Source of the DNA: Bacteroidota bacterium
GTDB lineage: Bacteria; Bacteroidota; Bacteroidia; Bacteroidales; UBA1556
Length of the DNA: 16,777 nucleotides
Direction: 5' to 3'
NCBI GenBank assembly: GCA_003648395.1
Contig: QMPB01000028.1
Coordinates: 1-16,777, forward strand
The position numbers were made by a program, and so were the translations under genes. The notes under the pieces are model-generated. The model was given only the letters and a program-made list of their open reading frames with translations, did not search any database and was not told where the DNA came from. Numbering within the stretch: position 1 is the stretch's first letter; the number at the start of each line of letters is the position of its first letter. Shown here in pieces: positions 15,924 through 16,777 of this stretch.

Positions 15924-16151
15924 ATGATAATTAAATGCCCAAAAACCGAAAATTGTCCTCTTTTTAATAAAAAGTTATTAAAAAGAGAATCGTCTTATAA
16001 TGCATACAAGAATCTTTATTGCTGTACAAAAGAAAGGTTTAAAGAATGTAAGAGGTATATTGTATCTAATGAGTTAGGACATTGTGCAGATTTTGTAATG
16101 CCTAATAGTTCCTATAGTATGGAAGAAATTATGACGAAAATGAAAAATTAA
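15924..16151 (+). CDS. Small cysteine-rich protein of unknown function
   Basis: A 75-aa cytosolic-looking protein with no signal peptide or membrane segment. Six cysteines at residues 5, 11, 33, 34, 42 and 54 are arranged as KCPxxxxCPLF, then YCC, EC(K)RY and HCADF. This resembles small Cys-rich domains with CP-xxx-CP-F and YC...C-x-RY motifs found in diverse anaerobes and Bacteroidota, which probably bind a metal or Fe-S cluster; that role is inferred. The gene is real: good start, promoter-like element, and a conserved-looking residue pattern. It is divergent from the HPt gene and converges on the flippase gene 17 bp away. A redox, metal or regulatory role is possible; no function can be named. 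Confidence 0.75.
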   Translation: MIIKCPKTENCPLFNKKLLKRESSYNAYKNLYCCTKERFKECKRYIVSNELGHCADFVMPNSSYSMEEIMTKMKN

Positions 16152-16168
16152 GCAGATCAATAAAATTA

Positions 16169-16777
16169 TTAATTATTAGGAAATAAATTCTTTTTCTCCA
16201 TAGATAGTAAAACTGCTAAGTACGATATTAATAGTAATGTATTAATACTAAGCTTAATAGTTAATGATTCAAACTCCATAAGTGTACTAGCATAGTAAAT
16301 ACTTACTGATAATATAAGATAGAACATTATTCTAGGTAAATTATATGGAATTGGGTAGTATTTTTTACCCCAGACATATGATATTAACATCATGCTACCA
16401 TAGCAAATAAATGTGGCCCAAGCAGAGCCTGTAAATCCAATTCGAGGAATCCAATAAAAGTTTAAACTAATTGTTATTAATGCCCCAATTATTGAAATAT
16501 ATGCCCCAAATCTTGTTTTGTCTGTAAGTTTGTACCATACTGATAAATTATAATATATTCCAAGGAAAAGATTAGCCATAAGTAATATAGGAATTACGTG
16601 TGCACCAGAGCGAAATTTTATATCAATAAAATGGATAATAATATCCATATAAAGCATTGTACTTAAGAATATAACAGCAGTTACCATTACAAAGTATTTC
16701 ATCATATTTGCATACATTTCTTTGGCGTCTTTATGCTTTTCGTGGGCAAAGAAAAAAGGCTCTGCGGCATATCTGTA
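16169..16777 (-). CDS. Polysaccharide flippase (Wzx/MATE-like), C-terminal part, cut by the window edge
   Basis: The reading frame is open to the window edge, so this is the last 202 residues of a larger membrane protein and not a gene starting at the internal ATG at 16717. The first visible residues, YRYAAEPFFFAHEK, match the conserved 'AAEPFF' region in the middle of lipopolysaccharide/O-antigen flippases (MOP superfamily). After it come about six hydrophobic segments (in full-protein-independent numbering from 16777: roughly 28-50, 61-80, 93-112, 119-138, 147-165 and 175-195). Such proteins move lipid-linked sugar units across the inner membrane. The tail is KKNLFPNN. Link to rfbA is only thematic, as they are about 10 kb apart. 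Signal for the exact substrate is absent. Confidence 0.85.
   Translation of the reverse strand, partial: YRYAAEPFFFAHEKHKDAKEMYANMMKYFVMVTAVIFLSTMLYMDIIIHFIDIKFRSGAHVIPILLMANLFLGIYYNLSVWYKLTDKTRFGAYISIIGALITISLNFYWIPRIGFTGSAWATFICYGSMMLISYVWGKKYYPIPYNLPRIMFYLILSVSIYYASTLMEFESLTIKLSINTLLLISYLAVLLSMEKKNLFPNN

Overview
The window is about 16.8 kb of AT-rich DNA with the marks of a Bacteroidota (Bacteroidetes) chromosome. Two proteins carry C-terminal type IX secretion (T9SS) sorting domains, one also has SprB repeats, and TAnnTTTG-type -7 promoter elements precede most transcription units. Signal peptides end in the 'SAQ' style common in this phylum. Genus cannot be named from the sequence. No rRNA, tRNA, CRISPR array, insertion sequence or integrase was seen.

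Layout, left to right. (1) 57-1834 (+): an ATP-overlapping (ATGA) gene pair, an AAA_21-type ABC-like ATPase and a DUF4276 protein with TOPRIM-like motifs. This is the best candidate for an anti-phage or genome-maintenance system. (2) 1862-4830 (+): folB (dihydroneopterin aldolase), a CorA-family divalent cation channel, and a membrane histidine kinase with no response regulator beside it. (3) 14005-5031 (-), read right to left: an HtrA-like trypsin/PDZ protease; a three-gene secreted set (C25 gingipain-like protease with SprB repeats, M1 metallopeptidase, and an unknown secreted protein with a degenerate sorting tail); then rluB and rfbA. (4) 14132-15316 (+): hflX, divergent from the protease and apparently starting with TTG. 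(5) 15368-16151: a stand-alone HPt phosphotransfer protein and a small cysteine-rich protein, divergently transcribed from a 214-bp control region. That region holds an exact 19-bp tandem repeat and three copies of a GATAATTATC-like palindrome. (6) 16169-16777 (-): the C-terminal part of a polysaccharide flippase that runs off the window.

Working together: the protease block looks like a quality-control plus extracellular protein-degradation locus. HtrA would act in the periplasm, while the C25 and M1 enzymes would be sent out by a T9SS whose machinery is not in this window. rfbA and the flippase point to surface polysaccharide synthesis, but they are 10 kb apart and not in one operon. The points most worth a second look are the ATPase-DUF4276 pair, the repeat-bearing hpt/cysteine-rich control region, and the C25-SprB operon with its unknown third gene.
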